Below, one piece after another: positions 17,922 to 26,639 of a DNA stretch of 64,000 nt (positions are counted from its first letter, which is position 1; every line of letters begins with the position of its first letter). Below the pieces are notes generated by a model. The model had not been told where the DNA came from and did no database searches. It saw only the letters and a program-made list of their open reading frames with translations. A program made the position numbers and the translations under genes. The stretch is from Sphingomonas melonis (GTDB taxonomy: Bacteria; Pseudomonadota; Alphaproteobacteria; Sphingomonadales; Sphingomonadaceae): positions 1 to 64,000 of the forward strand of contig NZ_JACCBY010000001.1 of assembly GCF_013409985.1 (NCBI RefSeq), written 5' to 3'.

Positions 17922-19298
17922 TTACGGCCGCAACGGCCCCCAGGCCGGGTCCGACCCGTCGAGCGGCGTCGGGATCCTGCGTTCGACCTGTCCGGTCAGG
18001 TCGACCATCCACAGGTCGGCCTTGCCGCCGCTGCCCTGGCCGCTGCGATAGAAGGTGATGACGCGGCCGTTCGGCGACCAGCTCGGCCCCTCGTCCTGCC
18101 CGCCGGTGAGGATCTTCTCACCGCCACCCGACGGCGACATCGTGCCGATGCGGAAGGCGCCGCCCAATTTGGTGAAGGCGATCAGGTCGCCGCGCGGGCT
18201 CCACACCGGCGTCGCATAGCGGCCGCCGCCGAAGCTGATCCGCTGCTGGTTCGATCCGTCGGCGTTCATCACATAGATCTGCTGGCCGCCGGAACGGTCG
18301 CTCTCGAAGACGATGCGCGACCCGTCGGGCGAATAGCTGCCGCCGGTGTCGATGCCGGGCGAGCTGGTCAGCCGCTGCGGCGTGCCGCCCTGCGCCGAGA
18401 CGCGATAGATGTCGGTATTGCCGCCCTGCGCCATCGAGAACAGGATCCAGCGCCCGTCCGGCGAGAAGCGCGGCGCGAAGGTCAGTGCGGCATTCTGCAC
18501 GACGCGGCGCGGCCGGCCCGAGCCGAGATCGTAGACGTAGATCGACGGCTTGTCGTTCTCGTAGCTCATGTACACGATCGACTGCTGGTTGGGCGCGAAG
18601 CGCGGGGTCAGCACGATCGACTGGCCGTTGGTCAGGAAGCGGTGATTGGCGCCGTCCTGATCCATGATCGCGAGTCGTTTGACGCGCTTGCCCTTCGGCC
18701 CGGTTTCCGAGACGTAGACGACGCGGCTGTCGAAATAGGGGCCTTCGCCGGTGAGCCGCGCATAGACCATGTCGGCGCATTTGTGCCCGGCGCGACGCCA
18801 GTCGGACGGCGAGACGACGAAGCCCGACCGGGTCAGCTCGACCTTGGACGAGACGTCGTAGAGATAGCAGCCGATCGTCAGATTGCCGTCGCCGGTGGCG
18901 CGGACGAAGCCCTGCACCAGCGCCTGCGCACCCGTCCCGCCCCAATAGTCGAAGGCAGGGGCGTTGACCTCCTGGAAGCCCACGGGGCGCAGCTGACCCG
19001 CGCCGAGCGGCGTGAACAGGCCCGAATTCTTGAGGTCGTTGGCGATGATCTCCGCCATCTGGCGACCGAGCACGTCGGTCGACCCCGCCGGCGTCGGGAC
19101 GACCTGCGCGGTCGGCATCGCCGGAATCGCGATCGGCATCGGGGCGGAGACGCCGCCGGTGACCGACACTTCGAGCGGCGCCGCCTCCTGTCCGGCGGGG
19201 GGCGCCGGCTGCTGCTGCGGCGCGGGCGCGGGCGCTTCCTGCGCGAGCGCCGGAAGCGCGGTGGTGACGCTGAGCGCGATGAGCAACGACCGGATCAT
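17922..19298 (-). CDS. tolB: Tol-Pal system beta-propeller protein TolB
   Basis: Periplasmic 458-residue protein with signal peptide MIRSLLIALSVTTALPALA, an unusual Ala/Pro/Gln-rich spacer (about 20-50), the N-terminal alpha/beta domain (about 60-200) and a six-bladed propeller built from repeats such as RFSPDGRWILFSMAQGGNTD and SYSPDGSRIVFESDRSGGQQ. TolB binds Pal and is pulled by TolA. Separated from tolA by about 300 bp that contain two palindromic repeats, so it may have its own promoter. Confidence 0.97.
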   Translation of the reverse strand: MIRSLLIALSVTTALPALAQEAPAPAPQQQPAPPAGQEAAPLEVSVTGGVSAPMPIAIPAMPTAQVVPTPAGSTDVLGRQMAEIIANDLKNSGLFTPLGAGQLRPVGFQEVNAPAFDYWGGTGAQALVQGFVRATGDGNLTIGCYLYDVSSKVELTRSGFVVSPSDWRRAGHKCADMVYARLTGEGPYFDSRVVYVSETGPKGKRVKRLAIMDQDGANHRFLTNGQSIVLTPRFAPNQQSIVYMSYENDKPSIYVYDLGSGRPRRVVQNAALTFAPRFSPDGRWILFSMAQGGNTDIYRVSAQGGTPQRLTSSPGIDTGGSYSPDGSRIVFESDRSGGQQIYVMNADGSNQQRISFGGGRYATPVWSPRGDLIAFTKLGGAFRIGTMSPSGGGEKILTGGQDEGPSWSPNGRVITFYRSGQGSGGKADLWMVDLTGQVERRIPTPLDGSDPAWGPLRP

Positions 19299-19362
19299 GA
19301 CCTCAAACCCTTTTCGCGAGCGATTGCCGCATTGAGACGTATGCCGCTTACCACAAACGTCC

Positions 19363-19470
19363 CGTCACCCCGGACTTGTTCCGGGGTCCACTCCGCGGCG
19401 AGGAGCGAGGTCAGAGCCGAGCGCGATCCCCCGCGGCCAGGTGGACCCCGGAACGAGTCCGGGGTGACGG
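19363..19470. repeat. Long inverted repeat, CGTCACCCCGG family, between tolA and tolB
   Basis: Left arm 19363-19391 starts CGTCACCCCGGACTTGTTCC and runs into GGGGTCCA; right arm 19441-19470 is its near-perfect inverse, GTGGACCCCGGAACGAGTCC then GGGGTGACGG. The arms enclose about 50 bp. The same family occurs at 48276-48381 and, more diverged, at 4731-4836. Confidence 0.8.
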
Positions 19471-19502
19471 GTGGAGGGGGGGCGGTAGCGATCCGCAAAC
19501 TC

Positions 19503-19590
19503 CGTCCGCCCTGAGCCTGTCGAAGGGCGCGTGCCACGAGAGGGCCGCTCCGGTGACGCGCCGCCGCTTCGACGGGCTCGGCACGGACGG
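19503..19590. repeat. Inverted repeat, GAGCCTGTCGAAG family
   Basis: Left arm CCGCCCTGAGCCTGTCGAAG (19506-19525) and right arm CGCTTCGACGGGCTCGGCAC (19565-19584) are inverted copies of a motif that recurs at 53082-53241. It immediately follows the previous repeat, so the tolA-tolB spacer (19299-19599) is essentially all repeat with no gene. Confidence 0.7.
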
Positions 19591-19599
19591 GAATGGCCA

Positions 19600-20621
19600 T
19601 CACTGCAGCTTCCACTGGAAGTTGATGTTGTTCCAGCCGCCCGACGGCGTCGAATAATATTCGGGCGGCAGCTTGAGCGGCGAACAGCCCTTGAAGGCTG
19701 CCACGCCGAGATCGACGACGCGCTGCTTGTAGCGCTCGTTCTCGTCGGTGACGCCCGACTGGCGGACCATCCGCGGCGTCGCCGCGAGCGTACCGTCCTC
19801 GTTGAGGCGTAGGTTGAGCGTCGTAACGATCTCGTTGGCGCCCGGCCCCGGATTGACCTGCCGGTCGGCGCACGGCTGGATCTGGCGCGCGATCGCCTGG
19901 ACGATCGATGCCATCGCGCGGCCGTCGATCTTGGCGGCGCGCGGCGCGGTCGACTTGCTCGGCGACGGATCGCTGGTCAGTCCGGCGAGGAAGTCCGATC
20001 CCAGCCGCGAGCCGCGCGGCTTGGCGGTCTTCGCGGTCTCGCTGCTGCCCGATCCCTTGGCCGCGGCGGGCTTGGATGCGCTCGAAGGCTTGGCCGCGCT
20101 CTTCGCCGGCGCGGACGGCGCCTTGCTGGCGGTCTTGGCCGGGGCGGCGGGGGCGGGCTTGGCCGGCTGTTTGGCGGGCGCAGGCTTGGGCGACGGCTTG
20201 GCCGGGGCCTCGGCCGCCGGCTTGGGCCTGGGCTGCGGCTTGACCGGTGCCGGCTTGGGCGCGGGCGCAGGCGCGGGTTTCGGCGGCGCCGGCTTGGGCG
20301 GGGTCGGCTTCGGTGGTGCCGGCTTGGGCTGCGGCGCCGGTGGAGCGGGCTCGGGTTCGGGCGCCGGTTCGGCGGCCGGCTCGGGCGGCGGCGCGGCGTC
20401 TTCCGGCTCGCCCTCCTCGGGCGCGACCGACTGCGCGGGCGGCGTCACCGCCTGCGGTGCGGTCGCTTCGAGAGCGACGTCCTTGACCAGGCTGACCTCC
20501 ATCGGGGTCTGCTGGAGCTTCTGCGGATTGGGCGTCGCGAGAAAGCCGACCGACAGCAGGCCGAAGAGCACGATATGCCCGACGACCGCTACGCCCAGTC
20601 CGATCTTCTCCGCGCGATCCA

Positions 20622-20622
<1 letters not shown>
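19600..20622 (-). CDS. tolA: Tol-Pal energy-transducing protein TolA
   Basis: 340 residues: one N-terminal TM helix (IGLGVAVVGHIVLFGLLSVG) that contacts TolQR, a long Pro/Ala/Lys-rich periplasm-spanning region (about 65-205, with many PKPAP repeats), and a C-terminal TonB/TolA-like domain (about 230-340) including IARQIQPCADRQVNPGPGA and LNLRLNEDGTLAATP. The repeat region is compositionally biased, as expected for a spacer. The ATG overlaps the tolR stop by one base (TGATG). Confidence 0.93.
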
Positions 20623-21074
<452 letters not shown>

Positions 21075-21126
21075 ATCGTGATCCCTCCCCCGCTAAAGCG
21101 AGGAAGGATCGGGTTGGTCGCCCCGC

Positions 21127-21819
21127 TCACCGGCCGCTGTCCAGCTGGCGCGACAGCGTGGTGTGGAAGCCGTCGGCGAAGCGGTTGAGCGCCGCCTCGA
21201 TCCGGTTCACGCCATGGCTGAAGCGGTTGTAGGCGATCACCGCGGGGATCGCTGCGAACAGGCCGATCGCGGTGGCGAACAGCGCCTCGGCGATACCCGG
21301 CGCGACCACCGCAAGGCTCGAATTCTGCGCCTGCGCGATTCCCGTGAAGCTGCGCATGATGCCCCAGACGGTGCCGAACAGGCCGACGAACGGCGCCACC
21401 GACCCGATCGTCGCGAGGATGTTGAGCCGGTCCGAAATGGTGTCGATCTCCAGCGCCGCCGCCGCGCCCATCGCGGTCGCGAGCCGCTCGCGCGTGCCGC
21501 TCTTGTCGATCGAGCCGCCCGCGGTGGAGCGGCGCCATTCCTTCACGCCCGCCACGAACACCCGCGCCGAGGGCAGATCCTTGTCCGCCTCCGCCTTGTA
21601 GAAGGCGTCGATATCCTCCGCCTTCCAGAAGTCGCGCTCGAACCCGGCCATGCCCTTGCGGATGCGGCCGAGCCGCCGCCAGAAGGCGATGATCAGCGCC
21701 CAGGTCCAGATGCTGGCGAGCAGCAGCCCGGCCATCACGAACTTCACCACGAGGTCGGCCTGGAGGAAGAGCGCGACGGGCGAGAGCGTCGCCGCATCCA
21801 TGTTGAACACCGGATTCAT
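21127..21819 (-). CDS. tolQ: Tol-Pal proton-channel subunit TolQ
   Basis: 230 residues with three TM helices: near the N-terminus (VVKFVMAGLLLASIWTWALI) and two C-terminal ones in LNILATIGSVAPFVGLFGTV and GIAEALFATAIGLFAAIPAV. These are the MotA/TolQ/ExbB hallmarks. The ATG overlaps the ybgC stop by four bases. Confidence 0.96.
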   Translation of the reverse strand: MNPVFNMDAATLSPVALFLQADLVVKFVMAGLLLASIWTWALIIAFWRRLGRIRKGMAGFERDFWKAEDIDAFYKAEADKDLPSARVFVAGVKEWRRSTAGGSIDKSGTRERLATAMGAAAALEIDTISDRLNILATIGSVAPFVGLFGTVWGIMRSFTGIAQAQNSSLAVVAPGIAEALFATAIGLFAAIPAVIAYNRFSHGVNRIEAALNRFADGFHTTLSRQLDSGR

Positions 21820-22274
21820 GAATTGGTCCCCTGCCAGATCAGGCTTTGGTAGATGTCCGTCCAGGCGGCCGGTTGACGCTTCGGCCGCCCCGATGGCGCG
21901 ACCAGCGCCACCGTGACCTCGGCCTCCGCCAAGACAAGCGAACCGCGCCTGACTGTGTGATGAATGACGACGCTGGCGGCGCGCACCGCGATCACGCGGC
22001 TGATGACGAGCAAGGCATCGTCGAGCCGCGCCGGCGCACGATAGCGGATGGCGAGATCGGCGACGGCATAGGCGCCCTCGCCCGCCTCATGCGCGCCGCG
22101 CTGGTCGATACCGGCGACGCGCAGCATGTCGGACCGCGCCCGCTCCATATAGCGCAGGTAATTGGCGTGATAGACGACGCCGGACAGATCGGTGTCCTCG
22201 AAATAGACGCGCACCGGAAAGCGGTGCTCGGCTCCCAAGAAGCGTCCTGCCTGCGGCTGGTCCTCGTCCTTCAT
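21816..22274 (-). CDS. ybgC: Acyl-CoA thioesterase YbgC (Tol-Pal associated)
   Basis: 152-residue hotdog-fold thioesterase with the 4HBT signature VRVYFEDTDLSGVVYHANYL containing the catalytic aspartate, and RYMERARSDML. YbgC is the usual first gene of tol-pal operons and acts on acyl-CoA or acyl-ACP, with a suggested link to phospholipid metabolism. It is coupled to tolQ by an ATGA overlap and heads the operon here. Confidence 0.93.
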   Translation of the reverse strand: MKDEDQPQAGRFLGAEHRFPVRVYFEDTDLSGVVYHANYLRYMERARSDMLRVAGIDQRGAHEAGEGAYAVADLAIRYRAPARLDDALLVISRVIAVRAASVVIHHTVRRGSLVLAEAEVTVALVAPSGRPKRQPAAWTDIYQSLIWQGTNS

Positions 22275-22325
22275 CCCGGCGGGCGTTAACCGAACCGCGG
22301 CGCCGGGGGAACCCTGTCGATGGTC

Positions 22326-23084
22326 TCAGTGGGTGACGGCGGCGCCGGTCTCGGCGAAGACGCTGGGGTCGAGTTCCAGTCGCGGGCGCGGCGGCGGTGC
22401 GGCGGCGGGGACCGCCTGCACCACCAGCGTCCGCGGCGGCGGGGTGACGGCGGCCATCGCCATGCGACTGGCGGCGGCGCGCTGCGCCCGCCACGCGTCA
22501 TAGGCGGCGTAGAAGTCGGTGAACGGCTTCTCCAGCACGGCCAGCCGCCCGGCGGCGAAGGCGGGCAGGTCGGCGGCGGTCACCGTCGCGCTGTCGGCGA
22601 GCGTCGCCGCGGCGGCGTTGCAGAAGGCGTCGCGCGCCTGGCTCTGCGAGAAGAAATTGTAGAGCCGCGTCATCTGGTCGTCGTAGCGGTCCTGCCAGTC
22701 GCCGCCGGCCGCCTTATATTCGGCGGTGAGCCGGGTCTGCGCCGTGCTGAGCGTCGTCTTCTGCCGCGCGATCAACGCGTTGTAGCCGGCGATGATCGCC
22801 GTTTCGTCGGGTCCCCGACAGGCGAGCGCGGCGACGTTGAGCGCGGCGCGCAGATGCCAGACCGCGCCGTCGGCGGACAGGTTGCGATTCGGCGTGGCAT
22901 AGCGCCCGTCGCTCATCAACGCCGGGATCTGCATGCCGACATAGGCCCCCTTCGGCATCGCGAGCGGGGCGGGGGCGGGCGTCTGCGGCACCGGCGGCGG
23001 CGCGACCGCCACCATCTTGGGCTTGATCGCGCAACCGGCGAGCAGCGCCAGCCCGACGCCAGTAAGAGCTATGGTACGGCGCAT
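22326..23084 (-). CDS. Hypothetical lipoprotein upstream of tol-pal
   Basis: 252 residues. Signal and lipobox GVGLALLAGC (Cys about 18) predict a lipoprotein. A Pro/Ala-rich linker is followed by a helical domain (about 45-205) with RNLSADGAVWHLRAALNVAA, two cysteines (ALACRGP, DAFCNAA) that could form a disulfide, and a Pro-rich C-terminus. An upstream in-frame ATG (23162) would bury the signal peptide and was rejected. It shares the strand of ybgC, 51 bp upstream, so it may be co-transcribed with tol-pal. No family recognised. Confidence 0.75.
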   Translation of the reverse strand: MRRTIALTGVGLALLAGCAIKPKMVAVAPPPVPQTPAPAPLAMPKGAYVGMQIPALMSDGRYATPNRNLSADGAVWHLRAALNVAALACRGPDETAIIAGYNALIARQKTTLSTAQTRLTAEYKAAGGDWQDRYDDQMTRLYNFFSQSQARDAFCNAAAATLADSATVTAADLPAFAAGRLAVLEKPFTDFYAAYDAWRAQRAAASRMAMAAVTPPPRTLVVQAVPAAAPPPRPRLELDPSVFAETGAAVTH

Positions 23085-23162
23085 GACCAGATCGTCCTTC
23101 CCTGCCCCCCGGCCGGTCCGACTCTGAAAGGAAATGGTTAACGCGAAGTAAGCGACGAACAA

Positions 23163-23306
23163 ATCCTCCCTCGCTTTAGCGGGGAAGGGGGACCGCCGGC
23201 CGGAGGCCGGTGGTGGAGGGGGCGTTTCGGCATACGCCGAACTGACCGTATCCTCCCCCTCCGTCAGGCCTTCGGCCTGCCACCTCCCCCTGGCGGGGGA
23301 GGAATG
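23163..23306. repeat. About 140-bp composite palindromic repeat, copy A
   Basis: Outer arms ATCCTCCCTCGCTTTAGCGG and CCCCTGGCGGGGGAGGAAT bracket inner palindromes GCCGGCCGGAGGCCGG, TTCGGCATACGCCGAA and AGGCCTTCGGCCT. It is closely similar to 28798-28922, including the shared core GGGGCGTTTCGGC...TACGCCGA...CTGACCGTATCCTCCCC. It lies between the lipoprotein start and the end of the nitronate monooxygenase gene. Confidence 0.8.
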
Positions 23307-23312
23307 AACGCA

Positions 23313-24299
23313 TCACCCCGCCCGCTTGTCCAGCGCCGCCGCCGCTTCGGCGACGAGCGCGCCGATGATGTCGGCGATCGGCTCCTCCTTGGTCACCATG
23401 CCGACCGACTGGCCGGCCATCACCGAGCCGTGCTCGACATCGCCGTCGATCACCGCGCGGCGCAGCGCGCCCGCCCAATAATGTTCGATCTGCAATTGCG
23501 CCTCGCCCATCGCCACCGCGCCCTCGTCGAGGCTCGCGGCGACTTCGCGCTGCTTGGCGGTGAACAATTCGCCGCCGGCGTTCTTCAAGGCACGCACCGG
23601 GATCACCGGCAGGCGCGGGTCGAGCTGGACGCTCGCCACCGCGTCGCGGGCCGAGGCGCGGATGAACGCCTTCTTGAAATTGGGGTGGGCGATCGATTCG
23701 GTCGCGCAGACGAAGCGCGTGCCGAGCTGGACGCCCGCCGCCCCCATGTCGAGGTAACCGGCGATCGCCTCGCCGCGGCCAATGCCGCCGGCGACGAACA
23801 CCGGCACCGATCCGGCGATCTCGGGCAGCATCTCCTGCGCGAGCACGCTGGTCGAGACGGGGCCGATATGGCCGCCCGCCTCCATCCCCTCGATCACCAG
23901 CGCGTCGACGCCCGAGCGGATCAGCTTCTTGGCGAGCGCCAGCGTCGGCGCGAAGCAGATCACCTTGGCGCCGCCCGCCTTGATCGCCTCGAGCGAGCCC
24001 TTGGGCGGCAGGCCGCCGGCGAGCACGACATGCCCGACGCCATGCCTGGTGCAGACCGCGATCAGGTCGAACAGCGCTGGATGCATGGTGATGAGATTGA
24101 CGCCGAACGGCTTGTCGGTCAGCGCCTTGGTCGCGGCGATCTCGGCATCGAGCAATGCGGGGGTCATCGCGCCGCAGGCGATCACGCCGAACCCGCCGGC
24201 GTTCGACATCGCCGAGACGAGGTTGCGCTCCGACACCCACGACATGGCGCCCGCCATGATCGCCACCTCCGCGCCGAGGAAGGCGGCGCCGCGCGCCAT
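23313..24299 (-). CDS. Nitronate monooxygenase (FMN-dependent TIM barrel)
   Basis: 328 residues of the NPD/2-nitropropane dioxygenase family, which oxidise alkyl nitronates such as propionate-3-nitronate with FMN and O2. Motifs: AIMAGAMSWVSERNLVSAMS, NAGGFGVIACGAM, the FMN-phosphate site GMEAGGHIGP and VFVAGGIGRGEAIAGYLDMG. The start at 24299 gives the usual N-terminus (MARGAAFLGAEVAIM). An in-frame ATG at 24389 would add 30 residues encoded mostly by a palindromic repeat, so the repeat may supply an extended N-terminus or the leader. Closely related enzymes include enoyl-ACP reductase FabK, but the length and motifs fit NMO better. Confidence 0.87.
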   Translation of the reverse strand: MARGAAFLGAEVAIMAGAMSWVSERNLVSAMSNAGGFGVIACGAMTPALLDAEIAATKALTDKPFGVNLITMHPALFDLIAVCTRHGVGHVVLAGGLPPKGSLEAIKAGGAKVICFAPTLALAKKLIRSGVDALVIEGMEAGGHIGPVSTSVLAQEMLPEIAGSVPVFVAGGIGRGEAIAGYLDMGAAGVQLGTRFVCATESIAHPNFKKAFIRASARDAVASVQLDPRLPVIPVRALKNAGGELFTAKQREVAASLDEGAVAMGEAQLQIEHYWAGALRRAVIDGDVEHGSVMAGQSVGMVTKEEPIADIIGALVAEAAAALDKRAG

Positions 24300-24314
24300 G
24301 CGGCGTTGCAGTCG

Positions 24315-24430
24315 CTCCCCTCCCACCTGCAGGAGGGGTTGGGAGAGGGCCTGCGTGCCGGTATCTGCTGGGGAAAGAGTCATGGACACGCCATGCCCTC
24401 CCCCAACCCCGCCCGCAAGCGGGAGAGGGA
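24315..24430. repeat. Inverted repeat flanking the nitronate monooxygenase start
   Basis: Arms CTCCCCTCCCACCTGCAGGA (24315-24334, continuing GGGGTTGGGAGAGGG) and CCCTCCCCCAACCCCGCCCG (24396-24415, continuing CAAGCGGGAGAGGG) are inverted relative to each other around about 45 bp. The right arm abuts the lysC stop codon. Confidence 0.65.
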
Positions 24431-25690
24431 TTATGCGGCGTCGGCGGCGTCGAGGCCGTAGGCGGTGTGCAGCATGCGCACGGCGAGTTCGGTCTCGTCC
24501 TCGTGGATCAGCACGCTCACCTTGATCTCGCTGGTCGAGATCGCCTGGATGTTGATGCCGCGCTTGCCGAGCGTGGTGAACATCGTGCTGGCGACGCCGG
24601 CATGGCTGCGCATGCCGACGCCGACCACCGAGACCTTGGCGACGCGGGTGTCGTGGACCAGCTCGGCGAAACCGATCGCCTCGCGCGCCTGGTTGAGCGC
24701 CTCCAGGCTGCGCGCGAGGTCGGCGGACGGCACGGTGAAGGTGACGTCGGTCGAGCCGTGGTTGTGCGCGATATTCTGGATGATCATGTCGACGTTGATG
24801 TTCGCCGCGGCGAGCGGCTCGAAGATCGCCGACACCGCGCCCGGCTGGTCGGGAACGCTGGTCAGCGTGATCTTCGCCTCGTTCTTGTCATGGGCGATGC
24901 CCGTGATGAGCTGGCGTTCCACGTCGTCGATCTCCTCTTCGCCCACGATCATCGTGCCGGGCAATGTGTCCGCCATCGGCGCCTCGGGTCCGGTGAAGGA
25001 CGAGAGCACCTGGACGCGGACCTGTTCCTTCATCGCGAGGCCGACCGAACGGGTCTGCAACACCTTCGCGCCGACGCTGGCGAGTTCCAGCATCTCCTCG
25101 TACGTCACCTTGTTGAGCTTGCGCGCGCGCGGCACGATACGCGGGTCGGTGGTGTAGACGCCGTCGACATCGGTGTAGATGTCGCAGCGGTCCGCCTTCA
25201 TCGCCGCCGCCACCGCCACCGCCGACGTGTCAGAGCCGCCGCGGCCGAGCGTGGTGACCCGCCCATCCTCCGCCATGCCCTGGAAGCCGGGGATCACCGC
25301 GACCTCGCCCGCCGCCATGCTGGCGTTGAGCGCGTCGACCTCGATCGTGCCGATCCGCGCCTTGGCATGCGCGTCGTCGGTGCGGATCGGCAATTGCCAG
25401 CCGAGCCACGAGCGCGCCGGCACCCCCGCCGCCTGCAAGGCGATCGCGAGCAGCCCGCTGGTGATCTGTTCGCCCGCCGCGACGACGACGTCATATTCGC
25501 GCGGATCGTAAAGCGACGACGCCTCGCGGCAGAAGCCGACCAGCCGGTCGGTCTCGCCCGCCATCGCCGAAACGACCACCGCGACCTGGTTGCCCGCCTC
25601 GACCTCGCGTTTGACGCGCGCGGCGACGCTCCGGATGCGCTCGATCCCGGCCATCGACGTGCCGCCGAACTTCATCACGATGCGTGCCAT
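24431..25690 (-). CDS. lysC: Aspartate kinase
   Basis: Phosphorylates aspartate, the entry step to Lys, Thr, Met and diaminopimelate synthesis. 419 residues: kinase domain with IVMKFGGTSMAG at the N-terminus and TLGRGGSDTSAVAVA, then two ACT domains (about 270-340 and 345-419) that bind the feedback effectors, including TSVPDQPGAVSAIFEPLAAA and VVGVGMRSHAGVASTMFTTL. The length matches the Lys/Thr-regulated alphaproteobacterial form. An upstream in-frame ATG at 25756 was rejected. ubiG is divergent, with 53 bp between the starts. Confidence 0.96.
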   Translation of the reverse strand: MARIVMKFGGTSMAGIERIRSVAARVKREVEAGNQVAVVVSAMAGETDRLVGFCREASSLYDPREYDVVVAAGEQITSGLLAIALQAAGVPARSWLGWQLPIRTDDAHAKARIGTIEVDALNASMAAGEVAVIPGFQGMAEDGRVTTLGRGGSDTSAVAVAAAMKADRCDIYTDVDGVYTTDPRIVPRARKLNKVTYEEMLELASVGAKVLQTRSVGLAMKEQVRVQVLSSFTGPEAPMADTLPGTMIVGEEEIDDVERQLITGIAHDKNEAKITLTSVPDQPGAVSAIFEPLAAANINVDMIIQNIAHNHGSTDVTFTVPSADLARSLEALNQAREAIGFAELVHDTRVAKVSVVGVGMRSHAGVASTMFTTLGKRGINIQAISTSEIKVSVLIHEDETELAVRMLHTAYGLDAADAA

Positions 25691-25743
25691 CTCTTGTCGC
25701 CAAACTCCTTGGGGTCGGGGGGTCGCCCTGATAGGAAGCGGCC

Positions 25744-26469
25744 ATGATGATGGCAAGCAGCACGATCGACCCGCGCGAGGCGCAACACTTTGGCGCGATG
25801 GCCAAGGATTGGTGGGACCCGAAGGGGTCGTCGGCGATGCTGCACAAGCTCAATCCGGTCCGTCTGGGCTATATCCGCGCCGCGGTCGACCTCCACTGGG
25901 ACGGCGACGACACCAGCTTCACCCCGCTCGCCGGCAAGACCGCGCTCGACGTCGGCTGCGGCGCGGGGCTGTTGTGCGAGCCCCTGGCACGGCTCGGCGC
26001 GGCGGTAGCGGGGATCGACGCGGCGGCGGAGAATATCGCGGTGGCGCAGGCACATGCCGCGCAGGCGGGGCTCGCCATCGACTATCGCGCGGTCGGCGTC
26101 GAGGCGATGACCGGCCGCTTCGACCTCGTCACCAGCCTGGAGGTGATCGAGCATGTCGCCGATCCCGCCGGCTTCGTGCGCGGGCTGGCGGAATCGCTCG
26201 CCGACGGCGGCCTGCTGGTGATGTCGACGCCCAACCGCACGCCCTTGTCGCGGCTGGCGCTCATCACGCTCGCGGAAGGCACCGGCCGCATCCCGCGCGG
26301 CACGCACGATTGGGACAAGTTCCTCACTCCCGAGGAACTGACCGACCTGCTGGAGCGCGCCGGCCTGACGGTGATCGACGTGCAGGGACTGGGCTTCTCG
26401 CCGGCGACCGGCTTCACGCTGAGCGCCTCGACGCAGCTCGACTATTTCGTGACGGCGAAACGGGCATAA
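25744..26469 (+). CDS. ubiG: Ubiquinone biosynthesis O-methyltransferase
   Basis: Performs both O-methylations of ubiquinone synthesis with SAM. 241 residues: SSTIDPREAQHFGAMAKDWW and the MLHKLNPVRLGYI segment are UbiG signatures; SAM motif I is ALDVGCGAGLLCEPLARLGA, and motif post-II is DLVTSLEVIEHVADP. The divergent lysC-ubiG pair is a conserved alphaproteobacterial arrangement. It supplies the quinone used by the respiratory chain whose terminal oxidase is encoded further along. Confidence 0.96.
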   Translation: MMMASSTIDPREAQHFGAMAKDWWDPKGSSAMLHKLNPVRLGYIRAAVDLHWDGDDTSFTPLAGKTALDVGCGAGLLCEPLARLGAAVAGIDAAAENIAVAQAHAAQAGLAIDYRAVGVEAMTGRFDLVTSLEVIEHVADPAGFVRGLAESLADGGLLVMSTPNRTPLSRLALITLAEGTGRIPRGTHDWDKFLTPEELTDLLERAGLTVIDVQGLGFSPATGFTLSASTQLDYFVTAKRA

Positions 26470-26639
26470 GCCCGCCGCCGGGGCGTATCGGATCGGCTGG
26501 CCTCCGCGATCCATGCACGGGCCTCGGGCGCATGCTGTCCCACGAACGAGCCAGCACGTAGCATCGACGGGGGGAACGACGGGGACCGCGCGGGCGCGCG
26601 CCTTTCCAATCCCCCCGCCCGCCGCTACCGCCCCGCGCG

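Noticed and set aside
20040-20410. Pro/Ala/Lys repeats in tolA as a recombination hot spot or foreign insertion
   Set aside because: Such a spacer is normal for TolA and the codon use matches the neighbours.
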